A stretch of DNA of 64,000 nucleotides from Mucilaginibacter galii (GTDB taxonomy: Bacteria > Bacteroidota > Bacteroidia > Sphingobacteriales > Sphingobacteriaceae), in the NCBI RefSeq assembly GCF_014635825.1, contig NZ_BMDO01000007.1:222754-286753 (forward strand). Reading direction: 5' to 3'. The notes under the pieces are model-generated. The model was not told the DNA's origin, did not search any database, and saw nothing but the letters and a program-made list of their open reading frames with translations. Each line of letters starts with the position of its first letter. The stretch's first letter is position 1. Below, piece after piece: positions 8,657 through 17,772 of this stretch. Made by a program: the position numbers and the translations under genes.

Positions 8657-9535
8657 TTACTCCTCCTCCAGCATGCTTTTAATTTCGCCTAACTTTCCGG
8701 CTTCATCTTCGGGCAACTTAGGGTATTTGAGATCGAGCTTTTTGAGCGTATCTACAATAATGGTAGAGATGGCAATTCGGGTAAACCACTTTTTATCGGC
8801 AGGGATAATGTACCAGGGTGCATCTTCAGTGGCTGTGGCATTAATGGCATCTTCGTAAGCTTCCATATAATCTTTCCAACGTTTGCGTTCCTCAATGTCG
8901 GCAGCAGAAAACTTCCAGTTTTTAGAGGTATCATCAATACGCTTCAGAAAACGCTCTTTCTGCTCGTCTTTAGATACGTTCAGGAAAAACTTAATAACCA
9001 CCGTACCGCTCCGGGTAATGTGCTCCTCAAACGAGCGAATGCTGTCGTAGCGTTTTTTCCAAAAGCCTTTATCCAGATCTTTTTCACTTTTAATACCCGG
9101 TATATTTTCGTTCATCACATAGCTGGGATGCACTTTGGTCACCAATACGTTTTCGTAATGCGAGCGGTTATGTACCCCTATGCGGCCGCGTTCGGGCAAG
9201 GCCTTGTAATGCCGCCATAAAAAATCGTGATCATACTCTTCGGCGCTGGGCTGTTTAAAGCTGTAAACCTGGCATCCCTGTGGGTTAACGCCCGATAAAG
9301 TGTGCTTAATAGCGCTATCCTTACCAGCTGCATCCATGGCTTGAAATATAATTAACAGGCTGTATTTATTAGCGGCATACAGACGGTTTTGCAGCTCGGC
9401 AGTCTGCAAAACCAGGTCGGCTAAAATGGTTTCAGCATCATCTTTTTTGTATCCTGAAGAAAAAGAAGTATCAAAGTCTTTAAGGGAAATTTTCTTGTCA
9501 CCAGTAATTTTAAAATTGTTAGTTATATTTTGCAT
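8657..9535 (-). CDS. ppk2: Polyphosphate kinase 2 family protein
   Basis: Transfers phosphate between polyphosphate and nucleotides. The start at ATG 9535 gives 292 residues beginning MQNITNNFKITG; an in-frame upstream start would add 15 residues of poor quality. The PPK2 P-loop FQAMDAAGKDS is at about 64-74, and the lid motif NRSHYENVLVTKVHP and the Walker B-like region VVIKFFLNVSKDEQ follow. The form with YDHDFLWRHYKALPERG is common in short PPK2 enzymes that phosphorylate nucleoside mono- or diphosphates. The exact class (ADP or AMP acceptor) cannot be told from sequence alone. It is divergent from the PBP1A gene and ends against the family A palindrome. Confidence 0.92.
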   Translation of the reverse strand: MQNITNNFKITGDKKISLKDFDTSFSSGYKKDDAETILADLVLQTAELQNRLYAANKYSLLIIFQAMDAAGKDSAIKHTLSGVNPQGCQVYSFKQPSAEEYDHDFLWRHYKALPERGRIGVHNRSHYENVLVTKVHPSYVMNENIPGIKSEKDLDKGFWKKRYDSIRSFEEHITRSGTVVIKFFLNVSKDEQKERFLKRIDDTSKNWKFSAADIEERKRWKDYMEAYEDAINATATEDAPWYIIPADKKWFTRIAISTIIVDTLKKLDLKYPKLPEDEAGKLGEIKSMLEEE

Positions 9536-9644
9536 AGATAAAATAGATTTGTACGATGTTAACTTAAAATTTAGCTGCAAAAATTCCGTTATTGGTATTT
9601 GTTTGCCAGCTAAGCGTTAACTGTATAACTTACAACTACATCCA

Positions 9645-11954
9645 ATGTTTAAAAGTGTCCGCATAAGATTTCTACGCTACCTGCTTATCTTTATATACTT
9701 TGTTATCATTTTCCTGTGTTCTATAGAACTTAATTTCATGGGGGTTTTTGGCTACTCGCCTGATTATAAGGATATAAAAAATCCAACCATGTCGGTCTCC
9801 TCCGAAGTTTATACCGCCGATGGTAAATTATTGGCCAAGTTTTACAAAGAAAACCGTTCTCCAATTGAGTATAAAAATTTATCGCCTTACCTCATTAATG
9901 CACTAATTGCTACCGAAGATGTGCGCTTTTATAAGCATAACGGTGTAGATTACTATGGCTTTTTAAGCGGTTTAATTTCTACCGCCAAGGGTGACAGGCG
10001 CGGCGCGAGTACGATTACGCAGCAGTTAGCCAAAAATTTATTCAATACCCGTAAGAGAAAATCGCAAGGCTTCATCAGGCATATACCGGTTATACGTACC
10101 ATTGTTTACAAATTTAAAGAGTGGCTTACTGCCTTTAAAATTGAACATGTATATAGCAAACAACAAATTTTAACGCTGTATTTTAATACCGTGCCTTTCG
10201 GCAATAATTCTTTCGGTATAAAAACAGCTACCCTAAAATATTTTAATAAAACACCCGATAACGTTACCCCAGCCGAGGCGGCTACCTTAATAGGTATGCT
10301 TAAGGCTACCTCTACGTATAACCCCATTCGTAATCCGGCTAAATCTATAGAACGTCGTAATACGGTGTTGAGCCAAATGGAAAAGTATGGCTATATTAAG
10401 AAGCCGGTTTACGATACCAGCGTTACCAAACCTATTGGCTTAAACTTAAGCCATGTGGAAGAAGAAGGTCAGGGCGATTCGTACCTGCGTGCCGCTGTAG
10501 AGAAGTGGCTGGACAAATGGTTAAAAGCTAACGACTACGACCTGTATGAAGATGGCCTGAAAATTTATACTACCATTGACTCTAAACTTCAGCAATATGC
10601 AGAAGAAGCCGTAGCCGAAAAAATGAAGATGCTGCAAAAGCGCTTCAACAATATATGGCGAGGTAAAAACCCATGGCGCGATTCTAAAGGGAACGAAATC
10701 GTAGATTTCCTGCTGAAAGCCGAGCAGCGTCTGCCTATTTATAAATTGCTGGTGAAAAAGTATAATGGTGATACCACGCAGATCAATAAATACTTTGAAG
10801 CCCCTAAGCGCATGAAGGTATTTACCTGGAATGGCGAACAGGATACGACATTCTCCAGCGTGGACTCCATTAAATACTACACCAAATTATTAAACACCGG
10901 TATGATGACCATTGAACCCTCAACCGGTTACATCAAAGTTTGGGTAGGCGGCATCGACAATAAGTACTTTAAATACGATCACGTAAACCAGGCCAAGCGT
11001 CAGGCAGGCTCTACCTTTAAGCCGTTTGCATATCTAACGGCTATTGACCAAGGCCACTCCCCCTGCGATAAATTTACCGACAAACCGGTGTCTATTCCTT
11101 ACACCGAGGATGGAAAGCAGGAAGTTTGGGAACCTAAGAACGCCGATTTCAATTTCTCTTACCGGGAAATGTCATTACGTTGGGCTATGGGTAAATCGGT
11201 AAACTCCATTACCGCACAAATTACCCAGGAGGTGGGTTGGGATAAAGTGGTGGAATATGCGCATAAATGCGGTATAGAAAGTCCATTGAAAGCAGTTCCA
11301 TCGGTGTCTTTGGGTTCAAACGATGTTTCGGTTTACGAAATGGTGCGTGCTTACAGTACCTTCCTTAACAAAGGTGAAAAAATTGACCCGCTGTTGGTAA
11401 CCCGTGTAACCGATCATAACAATAACCTTATTACCGAATTCAAACTTAAATCGACCCGGGTTATAAGCGAGGAAACTGCCTGGTTAATGCTCTACATGTT
11501 CCGTGGTGGTATGGAAGAACCGGGAGGCACCTCACAAGCACTTTGGGAGTACCCTATTCTCTGGAAAAAGAACAGCAACCAAATTGGTGGTAAAACCGGT
11601 ACATCATCAGATTATGTAGATGGCTGGTACATGGGAATTACCAAAGACTTAATTACAGGAATTTGGGTAGGCGCCGATGACCGCAGCGTGCACTTCAATT
11701 CATCAGAAAGCGGCGAAGGCTCGCATACGGCGTTGCCAATATTCGGGTCTTTTATGGAGAAAGTATATTCTGATCCAAAATCGGGTTACACGTATGGCCC
11801 GTTCCCTAAGCCATGGAGTAAAATTACCAAACCTTACATGTGCGAGTCGCCACGAATATCGAGAGACACTTCTTCGGCAACCGATAGCTTATCGGCACCG
11901 GCAGATAGCGGCATTGTGGCCCCACCAGATACCAGCACCAATAATAATCAGTAA
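9645..11954 (+). CDS. Penicillin-binding protein 1A (bifunctional transglycosylase/transpeptidase)
   Basis: A 769-residue class A PBP that polymerises and cross-links peptidoglycan at the inner membrane. One transmembrane segment lies at about 8-28. The GT51 domain has catalytic E91 in ATEDVRFY and the motif ASTITQQLAKNLF at 121-133. The transpeptidase has all three active-site boxes: S456-T-F-K459, S518-V-N520 and K650-T-G652. The C-terminus is a short Ser/Pro/Thr-rich tail. The length is normal for the family. The downstream gene follows after 58 bases on the same strand and is also an envelope protein, so co-transcription is likely. Confidence 0.94.
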   Translation: MFKSVRIRFLRYLLIFIYFVIIFLCSIELNFMGVFGYSPDYKDIKNPTMSVSSEVYTADGKLLAKFYKENRSPIEYKNLSPYLINALIATEDVRFYKHNGVDYYGFLSGLISTAKGDRRGASTITQQLAKNLFNTRKRKSQGFIRHIPVIRTIVYKFKEWLTAFKIEHVYSKQQILTLYFNTVPFGNNSFGIKTATLKYFNKTPDNVTPAEAATLIGMLKATSTYNPIRNPAKSIERRNTVLSQMEKYGYIKKPVYDTSVTKPIGLNLSHVEEEGQGDSYLRAAVEKWLDKWLKANDYDLYEDGLKIYTTIDSKLQQYAEEAVAEKMKMLQKRFNNIWRGKNPWRDSKGNEIVDFLLKAEQRLPIYKLLVKKYNGDTTQINKYFEAPKRMKVFTWNGEQDTTFSSVDSIKYYTKLLNTGMMTIEPSTGYIKVWVGGIDNKYFKYDHVNQAKRQAGSTFKPFAYLTAIDQGHSPCDKFTDKPVSIPYTEDGKQEVWEPKNADFNFSYREMSLRWAMGKSVNSITAQITQEVGWDKVVEYAHKCGIESPLKAVPSVSLGSNDVSVYEMVRAYSTFLNKGEKIDPLLVTRVTDHNNNLITEFKLKSTRVISEETAWLMLYMFRGGMEEPGGTSQALWEYPILWKKNSNQIGGKTGTSSDYVDGWYMGITKDLITGIWVGADDRSVHFNSSESGEGSHTALPIFGSFMEKVYSDPKSGYTYGPFPKPWSKITKPYMCESPRISRDTSSATDSLSAPADSGIVAPPDTSTNNNQ

Positions 11955-12012
11955 AGTATAGGCTTTGTAAAGCTTTATTTAATAAATTTAACCTCAACGT
12001 TTTCTAATTAAT

Positions 12013-15000
12013 ATGAGTAAATTTTACTTCACGCTAAGTAAAGTCCAAAAGCTTTTGGTGTTGCTGGCTATTGTGATGAGCGCGTGCTTATTTTCACAAT
12101 CGGCTAAGGCACAGTATTTCGGGCAAAACAAGGTGCGTTATAAAAACTTGAAGTTTAAGGTTTACAAAACCCCGCACTTTGAGATCTACTACTACATGAA
12201 GAACGATAGCCTCCTCAAGCGTTTTGCACAGGAGAGTGAGTTGTGGTATACGTTGCACCAACAAGTTTTCAGGGATACTTTTAAGCGCCCCAACCCTATC
12301 ATTTTATATGCCGATCACCCCGATTTTCAACAAACTACCGCCATTGACGGCGAAATTAGTGTAGGTACCGGTGGTGTTACCGAAGGTTTGAAAAACCGTG
12401 TGGTAATGCCCATTATGGAAACCAACCAAACCACCCGACATGTTTTGGGGCATGAGTTGGTGCATGCTTTTCAATACCATACCTTGCTGGAAAGCGATAC
12501 AACCAGCCTGGGCAACCTCAATAATTTACCACTGTGGATGATTGAAGGGATGGCCGAGTATCTTTCTCTGGGTAAGAAAGACGCCTACACGGCCATGTGG
12601 ATGCGGGATGCCTATTTGAATAAAGACATCCCCAGCATACGCGACCTAACCGAAAGCAGCAAATACTTCCCCTACCGTTATGGTGAGGCTTTTTGGTCAT
12701 ACTTAGGGTCTACCTATGGTGATACCATTATTGTTCCCTTCTTCAAAAATACGGCTCGTTTTGGGTTGGAGTATGGTATAAGGCGCACCTTTGGTTATGA
12801 CGATAAAACATTATCCAACCTATGGAAGAATTCTATTGTAAATACCTACAAGCCGTACTTACAAGACACAGCTCAGATTCCCGTTGGTAAACGCGTAATT
12901 GATAATAAGAACTCCGGCGAAATGAACGTGGCCCCGGCCATTAGTCCCGATGGTAAGTACCTCGCCTTCCTGTCTGAAAAAGACCTTTTTTCCATTGACC
13001 TGTTTTTAGCCGATGCCCAAACGGGGCGAATTATAAGGCGGCTCACGAGCAAGACCTCCAATACGCACATTGATGAATTTAACTTTATAGAATCGGCCGG
13101 CGCATGGTCGCCAGATGGGAAGAAGTTCGCCTTTAGTATTTTTAGCGGTGGGCGTAACCGTATGCTGGTGGTATCGGTGCCAAGTGGCAGGGTGCTGAAT
13201 AATATTGCTATGGGCAAGGCCGAGCAATTTGGTAATTTAACGTGGTCGCCCGATGGCAATATGGTAGCTTTCCAGGCCCTTAACAACGGTAACAGCGACC
13301 TGTACTTATATAACTTTGCCACCAAAGAAGTAAAGCAGTTAACCAACGATAAGTATTCAGATTACCAGCCAAGCTTCTCCCGCGATGGTAAGACCATTGT
13401 TTTTACCAGCGACCGCACCACATACGATGCCTCAACCTCGCAAACCATTACCTTTAACTTGGCCGAGTATGACTTGGCCACAGGCAAGGTAACCGATATT
13501 AAAGTATTTGACGGGGCTAACAACATGAACCCGCAATATTCGGCAGATAATAAGCAAATTTATTTCCTGTCTAACAAAGATGGTTTCCGCAATATGTACC
13601 GGTATAATAAAGCTAACGGCACTGTTGAACAAATGACGGAACTGTTTACCGGTATATCGGGCATTACGGAGTTCTCTCCTGCCCTGAGCGTATCGGCTAA
13701 TGACGATATTGTTTACTCCTACTATCGCTCTCAAAAGTATGCGCTGTACAACGCTAAGGCATCGGAGTTTAAACCAAAAACCGTAAGCAGTACCGAAACT
13801 AACTTTGATGCGGCTATGCTGCCACCACCCCGTGCAGTTGGGGTAGATCTCATCAACTCTAACCTAAACAACTTTTTATCTTACCAGCGTATAGCCACCG
13901 ATTCTATCCGCGGCATTCCGTACCGTCCGCAGTTCAAGCTCGATTACCTGGCTAGCAGCGGCGTTGGATTGGGTGTAGGTATTGGTGCAGGAAGTTATGG
14001 TGCAGGTATATCAAGCGGTGTGCAGGGCGTATTTAGCGATATTTTAGGCCGCAATCAAATTTACGCCGGTGCATCGTTAAACGGCGAGATATACGATTTT
14101 GGAGCACAGGCTTTTTATATTAAGCAAGATGGCCGCTGGAACTTTGGTGCAGGCTTATCTCATATTCCTTATCAATTTGCAAATTATAACGTAGTACCTA
14201 ATAACTATGATGTTACGGTAACCAACCCCACCACCAAACAGCAAACCACCAAAACTGTAACCGGTTTAGAAGAGCGCTACGATATTATCCGTGTGTTTCA
14301 GGATCAGGCGACTGCCTTTACTTCTTATCCATTTTCGCGTACCACCCGTGCCGAACTTGGTGGTGGTATATCGCATAGTTCGTACCTCGTAACACGTTAC
14401 AGTACTTATTATGACACCTTGGGGCTTCAACGAAGTAACGTTGAACGTAACCGTATCTCAAACAGCGATTACAATAAAGACCCCAACCGTATAGCCAACC
14501 TGCAGCCCTTTACCCTACTTCAAGTGAGCGCGGCTTTAGTGGGCGACAATTCTTACTTCGGTATTGCCTCTCCGCTGAGTGGCTTCAGGTACAGGTTACA
14601 GGCCGAATATGATTTTGGCTCTTACACATTTTTCTCCCCTACCGTAGACCTGAGAAAGTATGTACGTTTAAAGCCGGTTACCCTGGCTGGTAGGTTTAAT
14701 ATGTTTGGCCGTTTTGGTAAAAACGTAGATAACAATGCACTTTATCCCTATTTTATTGGTTATCCATTCCTCATCCGCGGTTATGAAAGTCAGAGCTTTT
14801 ATAATAATACCAGTACAGCGGCAGGTAATGGATTTACGATAGATCAGCTTTCAGGGTCACGGGTTGCTGTGGCTAATTTTGAGGTGCGCATACCGTTTAC
14901 AGGTCCCGAAAAATTATCGGCCATTCCATCAAAGTTTTTGTTTACCGAGCTCAACTTCTTTTTCGATGCCGGTTTAGCCTGGAACAAAGGCAGCCAGATC

Positions 15001-15264
15001 AAATTTCAGCGGGCACCCGATCTTGTGGGTTATACCCCACTGATAAACCCTAATACCAATAAGCCCGTGCTCGACCCCGATGGTAAGCCTGTTCTTGATG
15101 CAGTTTATAACAACAATCAGCGTGTCCCTGCACTAAGCGTAGGGGTATCAGTTAGGGTAAATTTATTTGGTGCTCTTATTTTGGAGCCTTATTATGCTTT
15201 TCCATTTAACCGCACCGATGTTAAAAAACCGGTATTTGGCTTAAACTTTACACCGGGTTGGTAA
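12013..15264 (+). CDS. Envelope protein: peptidase-MA-like metalloprotease, TolB-like propeller and outer-membrane beta-barrel
   Basis: A 1083-residue exported protein with three parts. A signal peptide (1-33, AKA-Q) is followed by a gluzincin-like domain with H147-E-L-V-H151 in GHELVHAFQYH, plus a downstream MIEGMAEYLS segment typical of the third zinc ligand. Residues about 300-610 contain repeated blades of the PD40/WD40-like type, with recurring SPDGKYLAF, SPDGKKFAF, SPDGNMVAF and SRDGKTIVF. The last 430 or so residues are rich in alternating aromatic/Gly strands (GVGLGVGIGAGSYGAG) and end FGLNFTPGW, as in surface-antigen (Omp85/TamA-like) barrels. Homologues in Bacteroidota are often annotated as TolB-like or BamA/TamA-like. 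The task is unknown; the layout suggests periplasmic binding or proteolysis anchored in the outer membrane. Confidence 0.85.
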   Translation: MSKFYFTLSKVQKLLVLLAIVMSACLFSQSAKAQYFGQNKVRYKNLKFKVYKTPHFEIYYYMKNDSLLKRFAQESELWYTLHQQVFRDTFKRPNPIILYADHPDFQQTTAIDGEISVGTGGVTEGLKNRVVMPIMETNQTTRHVLGHELVHAFQYHTLLESDTTSLGNLNNLPLWMIEGMAEYLSLGKKDAYTAMWMRDAYLNKDIPSIRDLTESSKYFPYRYGEAFWSYLGSTYGDTIIVPFFKNTARFGLEYGIRRTFGYDDKTLSNLWKNSIVNTYKPYLQDTAQIPVGKRVIDNKNSGEMNVAPAISPDGKYLAFLSEKDLFSIDLFLADAQTGRIIRRLTSKTSNTHIDEFNFIESAGAWSPDGKKFAFSIFSGGRNRMLVVSVPSGRVLNNIAMGKAEQFGNLTWSPDGNMVAFQALNNGNSDLYLYNFATKEVKQLTNDKYSDYQPSFSRDGKTIVFTSDRTTYDASTSQTITFNLAEYDLATGKVTDIKVFDGANNMNPQYSADNKQIYFLSNKDGFRNMYRYNKANGTVEQMTELFTGISGITEFSPALSVSANDDIVYSYYRSQKYALYNAKASEFKPKTVSSTETNFDAAMLPPPRAVGVDLINSNLNNFLSYQRIATDSIRGIPYRPQFKLDYLASSGVGLGVGIGAGSYGAGISSGVQGVFSDILGRNQIYAGASLNGEIYDFGAQAFYIKQDGRWNFGAGLSHIPYQFANYNVVPNNYDVTVTNPTTKQQTTKTVTGLEERYDIIRVFQDQATAFTSYPFSRTTRAELGGGISHSSYLVTRYSTYYDTLGLQRSNVERNRISNSDYNKDPNRIANLQPFTLLQVSAALVGDNSYFGIASPLSGFRYRLQAEYDFGSYTFFSPTVDLRKYVRLKPVTLAGRFNMFGRFGKNVDNNALYPYFIGYPFLIRGYESQSFYNNTSTAAGNGFTIDQLSGSRVAVANFEVRIPFTGPEKLSAIPSKFLFTELNFFFDAGLAWNKGSQIKFQRAPDLVGYTPLINPNTNKPVLDPDGKPVLDAVYNNNQRVPALSVGVSVRVNLFGALILEPYYAFPFNRTDVKKPVFGLNFTPGW

Positions 15265-15275
15265 ATGAACTACCC

Positions 15276-15311
15276 CCATAAAAAAAGCGGCATAAGCCGC
15301 TTTTTTTATGG
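15276..15311 (+). terminator. Rho-independent terminator
   Basis: A perfect inverted repeat CCATAAAAAAAGCGGC / GCCGCTTTTTTTATGG with a four-base loop and a seven-T run lies 12 bases after the large envelope-protein gene. The A-run and T-run are symmetric, so it could also stop transcription from the other side. Confidence 0.9.
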
Positions 15312-15353
15312 ATTGCAAACACCTTTATATATTAAAGGTTATAGTAATTAGCT

Positions 15354-15977
15354 ATGAAAAACATATTTTCCATTTTCCTCGTGTTAGCCTGTTTCACTGT
15401 AGCAAAAGCACAAAACGTAACTCCTCCTCGGGGTTCGTCATTTCAGGATTCTGTGCGGTCAGAAAACTCTGACGGCGGCAAGGTGATTTTGGTGAATGGC
15501 GAAGCCATGAACACGGCTAAAGACTTTATCGAAAATTTAACTTCATCTAAAACGCATACTATTTTCCTGGCTTCATTACGGGCGGCAAGTTTAGTGGGCA
15601 CATTTAAAAGCCGTGGCCCTCTGACCGTATTCGTACCATCAGATACGGCGTTTACCCAAAAGCTCGGCAAAAAACTTGATACCCTGACTAAGCCAGCCCA
15701 TAAGTACGAGCTCATCAACTTGTTAAGCTATCACGCCGTACCCGGAAACTATACCGCAAAAGAGTTGAACAAGCTTATCAAAGACGGCAAAGGAGAAGCC
15801 GCATTGCTCACGCTATCGGGCAGTAAACTCATAGCCCGCATTGACGAAAACCGCAACATCGTTTTATACGACGAAAACGGGGGAAAAAGCGTTGTAAGCC
15901 AGTTTGATATTAAGCAAAGCAACGGAACTATGCATTATACTACACAGGTTCTTATTCCAAAAGACAGGGCATTGTAA
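15354..15977 (+). CDS. Secreted fasciclin (FAS1) domain protein
   Basis: A 207-residue exported protein. The signal peptide is 1-19 (AKA-Q). After a 50-residue spacer, a single FAS1 domain covers about 55-205, with the hallmark GPLTVFVPSDTAF near 90-102, the LLSYHAVPGNYTAKEL region, and a C-terminal THYTTQVL-like H2-box version (MHYTTQVLIPKD). FAS1 domains mediate adhesion or ligand binding; the ligand is not known. It follows a strong terminator by 43 bases, so it has its own promoter. No -33/-7 match stood out. Confidence 0.87.
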   Translation: MKNIFSIFLVLACFTVAKAQNVTPPRGSSFQDSVRSENSDGGKVILVNGEAMNTAKDFIENLTSSKTHTIFLASLRAASLVGTFKSRGPLTVFVPSDTAFTQKLGKKLDTLTKPAHKYELINLLSYHAVPGNYTAKELNKLIKDGKGEAALLTLSGSKLIARIDENRNIVLYDENGGKSVVSQFDIKQSNGTMHYTTQVLIPKDRAL

Positions 15978-16027
15978 GTCTTTGGCCTGCCAAAAACTAT
16001 AACAGTTTATTTTTCGTTCATTAAGGT

Positions 16028-16507
16028 ATGAAAAACCTGATGATTATTATGTGTGCAGCATTGTTGAGCTGCATGCTAAGCTGCGAAAATAGTAACGGAC
16101 AAAATAAACAAGCCAAAAGCACGTTAAGCAAGCCCGCAGCCGAATGGAAAAAAACATTGACCGCCAATCAATACCACATTATGGTGGAAAAAGGCACTGA
16201 ACCTCCCTTCCATAACGCGTATTATAACAATCATGAAAAAGGAGTATATGTGAGCGCTGCCACCGGCGAGGTCTTATTTACTTCCGACGATAAATTTGAA
16301 AGTGGCACCGGCTGGCCAAGTTTTACCAAACCGGTTAGCAACAGTAAAGTTACCGTTATCAAAGATGCCGATGGTGAGCGTATGGAAGTTGTTGAAAAAA
16401 GCACAGGTTTGCACCTGGGCCATGTTTTTGACGACGGACCCGAAGACCGCGGCGGTAAAAGATTTTGCATGAACTCAGGCGCCCTGAAGTTTGTTAAAAA
16501 ACAATAG
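16028..16507 (+). CDS. msrB: Peptide-methionine (R)-S-oxide reductase, lipoprotein form
   Basis: Reduces methionine-R-sulfoxide in proteins. The sequence contains GTEPPFHNAYYNNHEKG, SGTGWPSFTKP, GLHLGHVFDDGP and the catalytic cysteine in RFCMNSGALKF. The N-terminus MKNLMIIMCAALLSCMLSC is a lipoprotein-type signal with likely lipidated Cys19, so the enzyme should act in the periplasm. The usual zinc-binding Cys-x-x-Cys pair after the EKG(V/I)YV segment is absent: the sequence reads YVSAATGEVLF. MsrB forms lacking zinc are known. The 3' end overlaps the convergent GIY-YIG gene by 14 bases. Confidence 0.92.
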   Translation: MKNLMIIMCAALLSCMLSCENSNGQNKQAKSTLSKPAAEWKKTLTANQYHIMVEKGTEPPFHNAYYNNHEKGVYVSAATGEVLFTSDDKFESGTGWPSFTKPVSNSKVTVIKDADGERMEVVEKSTGLHLGHVFDDGPEDRGGKRFCMNSGALKFVKKQ

Positions 16508-16850
16508 AACGCTTAGCCGTTCCTAAAGACGGACGCAGATATGGCCTAACACGCATATTGTTTTCCGCTTTTAAACCAATGGTCAGATCTATCCAGTCCG
16601 GATTAACAGATCTGATCATTTTTTCTTTTTGGGCCCTGGTGAATGTGCTCATCGTTTTGAAGCGCTCCATGGCCTGCTCTTCGGTATTCATCTCCTCAAA
16701 ATACACCAGTCGGTTTAATTGCTGCGCTTTGTCAAAAAACAACGTAGGCATATCGCAATAAAACTGAAGCGTTTTTATCATATCAGTACAAAGACCAACG
16801 TGCAGATTTGTACGGTTTCTGTCGGTTATGATATAGATATAGTGTTTCAT
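16494..16850 (-). CDS. GIY-YIG domain protein, 118 aa
   Basis: Small GIY-YIG nuclease-like protein. MKHYIYIITDRNRTNLHVGLCTDM corresponds to the GIY-(x10)-YIG core, with Tyr-Ile-Tyr and a diverged LHVG in place of YIG. RLVYFEEMNTEEQAMERFKTM contains the Glu/Arg pattern of the UvrC/YhbQ-type small family. A normal YhbQ-like protein is about 85-100 residues; here the tail (RPYLRPSLGTAKRSIVF) is longer because the frame runs into the convergent msrB 3' end. Divergent from the XRE/S24 repressor gene, so both may share the operator region. Function is unknown; repair nuclease activity is possible from the fold. Confidence 0.8.
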   Translation of the reverse strand: MKHYIYIITDRNRTNLHVGLCTDMIKTLQFYCDMPTLFFDKAQQLNRLVYFEEMNTEEQAMERFKTMSTFTRAQKEKMIRSVNPDWIDLTIGLKAENNMRVRPYLRPSLGTAKRSIVF

Positions 16851-16881
16851 TTGATAATAAATTTTGCTAAATGAAATTATG

Positions 16882-16923
16882 TTACTAACTTTATGAGCAT
16901 AAATTTACTAACAAATTTAGTAA
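16882..16923. promoter_or_regulatory. Likely operator of the XRE/S24 repressor (TTACTAA half-sites)
   Basis: Between the divergent GIY-YIG and repressor genes, TTACTAA occurs at 16882-16888 and 16905-16911, and its inverse TTAGTAA at 16917-16923. The last two form a palindrome with a five-base centre. Three matching half-sites in 42 bases right before the repressor start (16935) look like an autoregulatory operator. The binding protein is inferred from position only. Confidence 0.6.
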
Positions 16924-16934
16924 TTCCAAATTTT

Positions 16935-17708
16935 ATGTCAATTATTTCAACAAATATTAAATTCCTTAGAAAGAAGAAAGGTCTTACACAACAGCAGTTT
17001 GCTGATGAAATAGGCATTAAACGCTCTTTAGTGGGTGCTTATGAAGAAGACCGTGCCGATCCAAAATACGATCTGCTAAAAAAGATAGCATTGTATTTTG
17101 AAATCAGCGTTGATGATTTTATTAATGAAACCATCAACGAAAAATGGGCACCTAAACCTAAGGGAAATCCGGCCAACTTACGGGTGCTGAGTATCACTGT
17201 TGATAAAGAAGACAACGAAAATATTGAAATGGTGCCGGTAAAGGCCAGTGCCGGCTATTTGAACGGATATGCCGACCCTGAATACGTAGCACAACTACCT
17301 AAATTCTACCTGCCCATGTTTAAGCAGGGTACTTTCCGGGCCTTCGAAATTAAAGGCGACTCCATGCTGCCCCTACAATCGGGTACTGTTATTATAGGTG
17401 AGTATGTGGAGAATTGGGCCGATGTTAAAGCAGGCGATACTTATGTAATATTATCGAAAACAGAGGGTGTAGTGTACAAGCGTGTAGGTAACAAATATCG
17501 CGACAATAAGAAATTGAAATTGCTTTCTGATAATACAGCTTACGAACCGTACGAAGTGAGCGGCGAAGATATTTTGGAGATCTGGAAAGCCAAGGCATAT
17601 TTATCTACCCAGTTGCCAACACCAATGCCTGAACCAAGTATCGAGAACCTGACCAGCATGATGTCCGAGATGCAGAAATCGATCTCCAAGTTGCAAAGCA
17701 ACAATTAA
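16935..17708 (+). CDS. XRE-family repressor with S24 autopeptidase domain (LexA/CI-like)
   Basis: DNA-binding repressor that can inactivate itself. From ATG 16935 (257 residues), an N-terminal helix-turn-helix covers about 6-60 (GLTQQQFADEIGIKRSLVGAYEE). The C-terminal S24 domain has a cleavage site A106-G107 in VKASAGYLN, nucleophile Ser143 in KGDSMLPLQSG and general base Lys182 in VVYKRVG. All three elements of self-cleavage are present, so induction by a RecA-type signal is possible. An in-frame ATG at 16893 would put 14 extra residues over the operator; I prefer 16935. A coiled, Met-rich tail closes the protein. Targets other than its own promoter are unknown. Confidence 0.85.
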   Translation: MSIISTNIKFLRKKKGLTQQQFADEIGIKRSLVGAYEEDRADPKYDLLKKIALYFEISVDDFINETINEKWAPKPKGNPANLRVLSITVDKEDNENIEMVPVKASAGYLNGYADPEYVAQLPKFYLPMFKQGTFRAFEIKGDSMLPLQSGTVIIGEYVENWADVKAGDTYVILSKTEGVVYKRVGNKYRDNKKLKLLSDNTAYEPYEVSGEDILEIWKAKAYLSTQLPTPMPEPSIENLTSMMSEMQKSISKLQSNN

Positions 17709-17716
17709 GTTACATG

Positions 17717-17747
17717 TTGGTTATTAAACCATTACCAAATATCTTTA
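17717..17747 (+). promoter_or_regulatory. Candidate Bacteroidota promoter for the Spy-like gene
   Basis: TTG (17717-17719), 20 bases, then TATCTTTA (17740-17747). This is seven of eight positions of the TAnnTTTG element, with start of transcription expected about 20 bases before the ATG at 17773. Confidence 0.4.
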
Positions 17748-17772
17748 TCAAAAACTAAACAAACTTAGAAGT

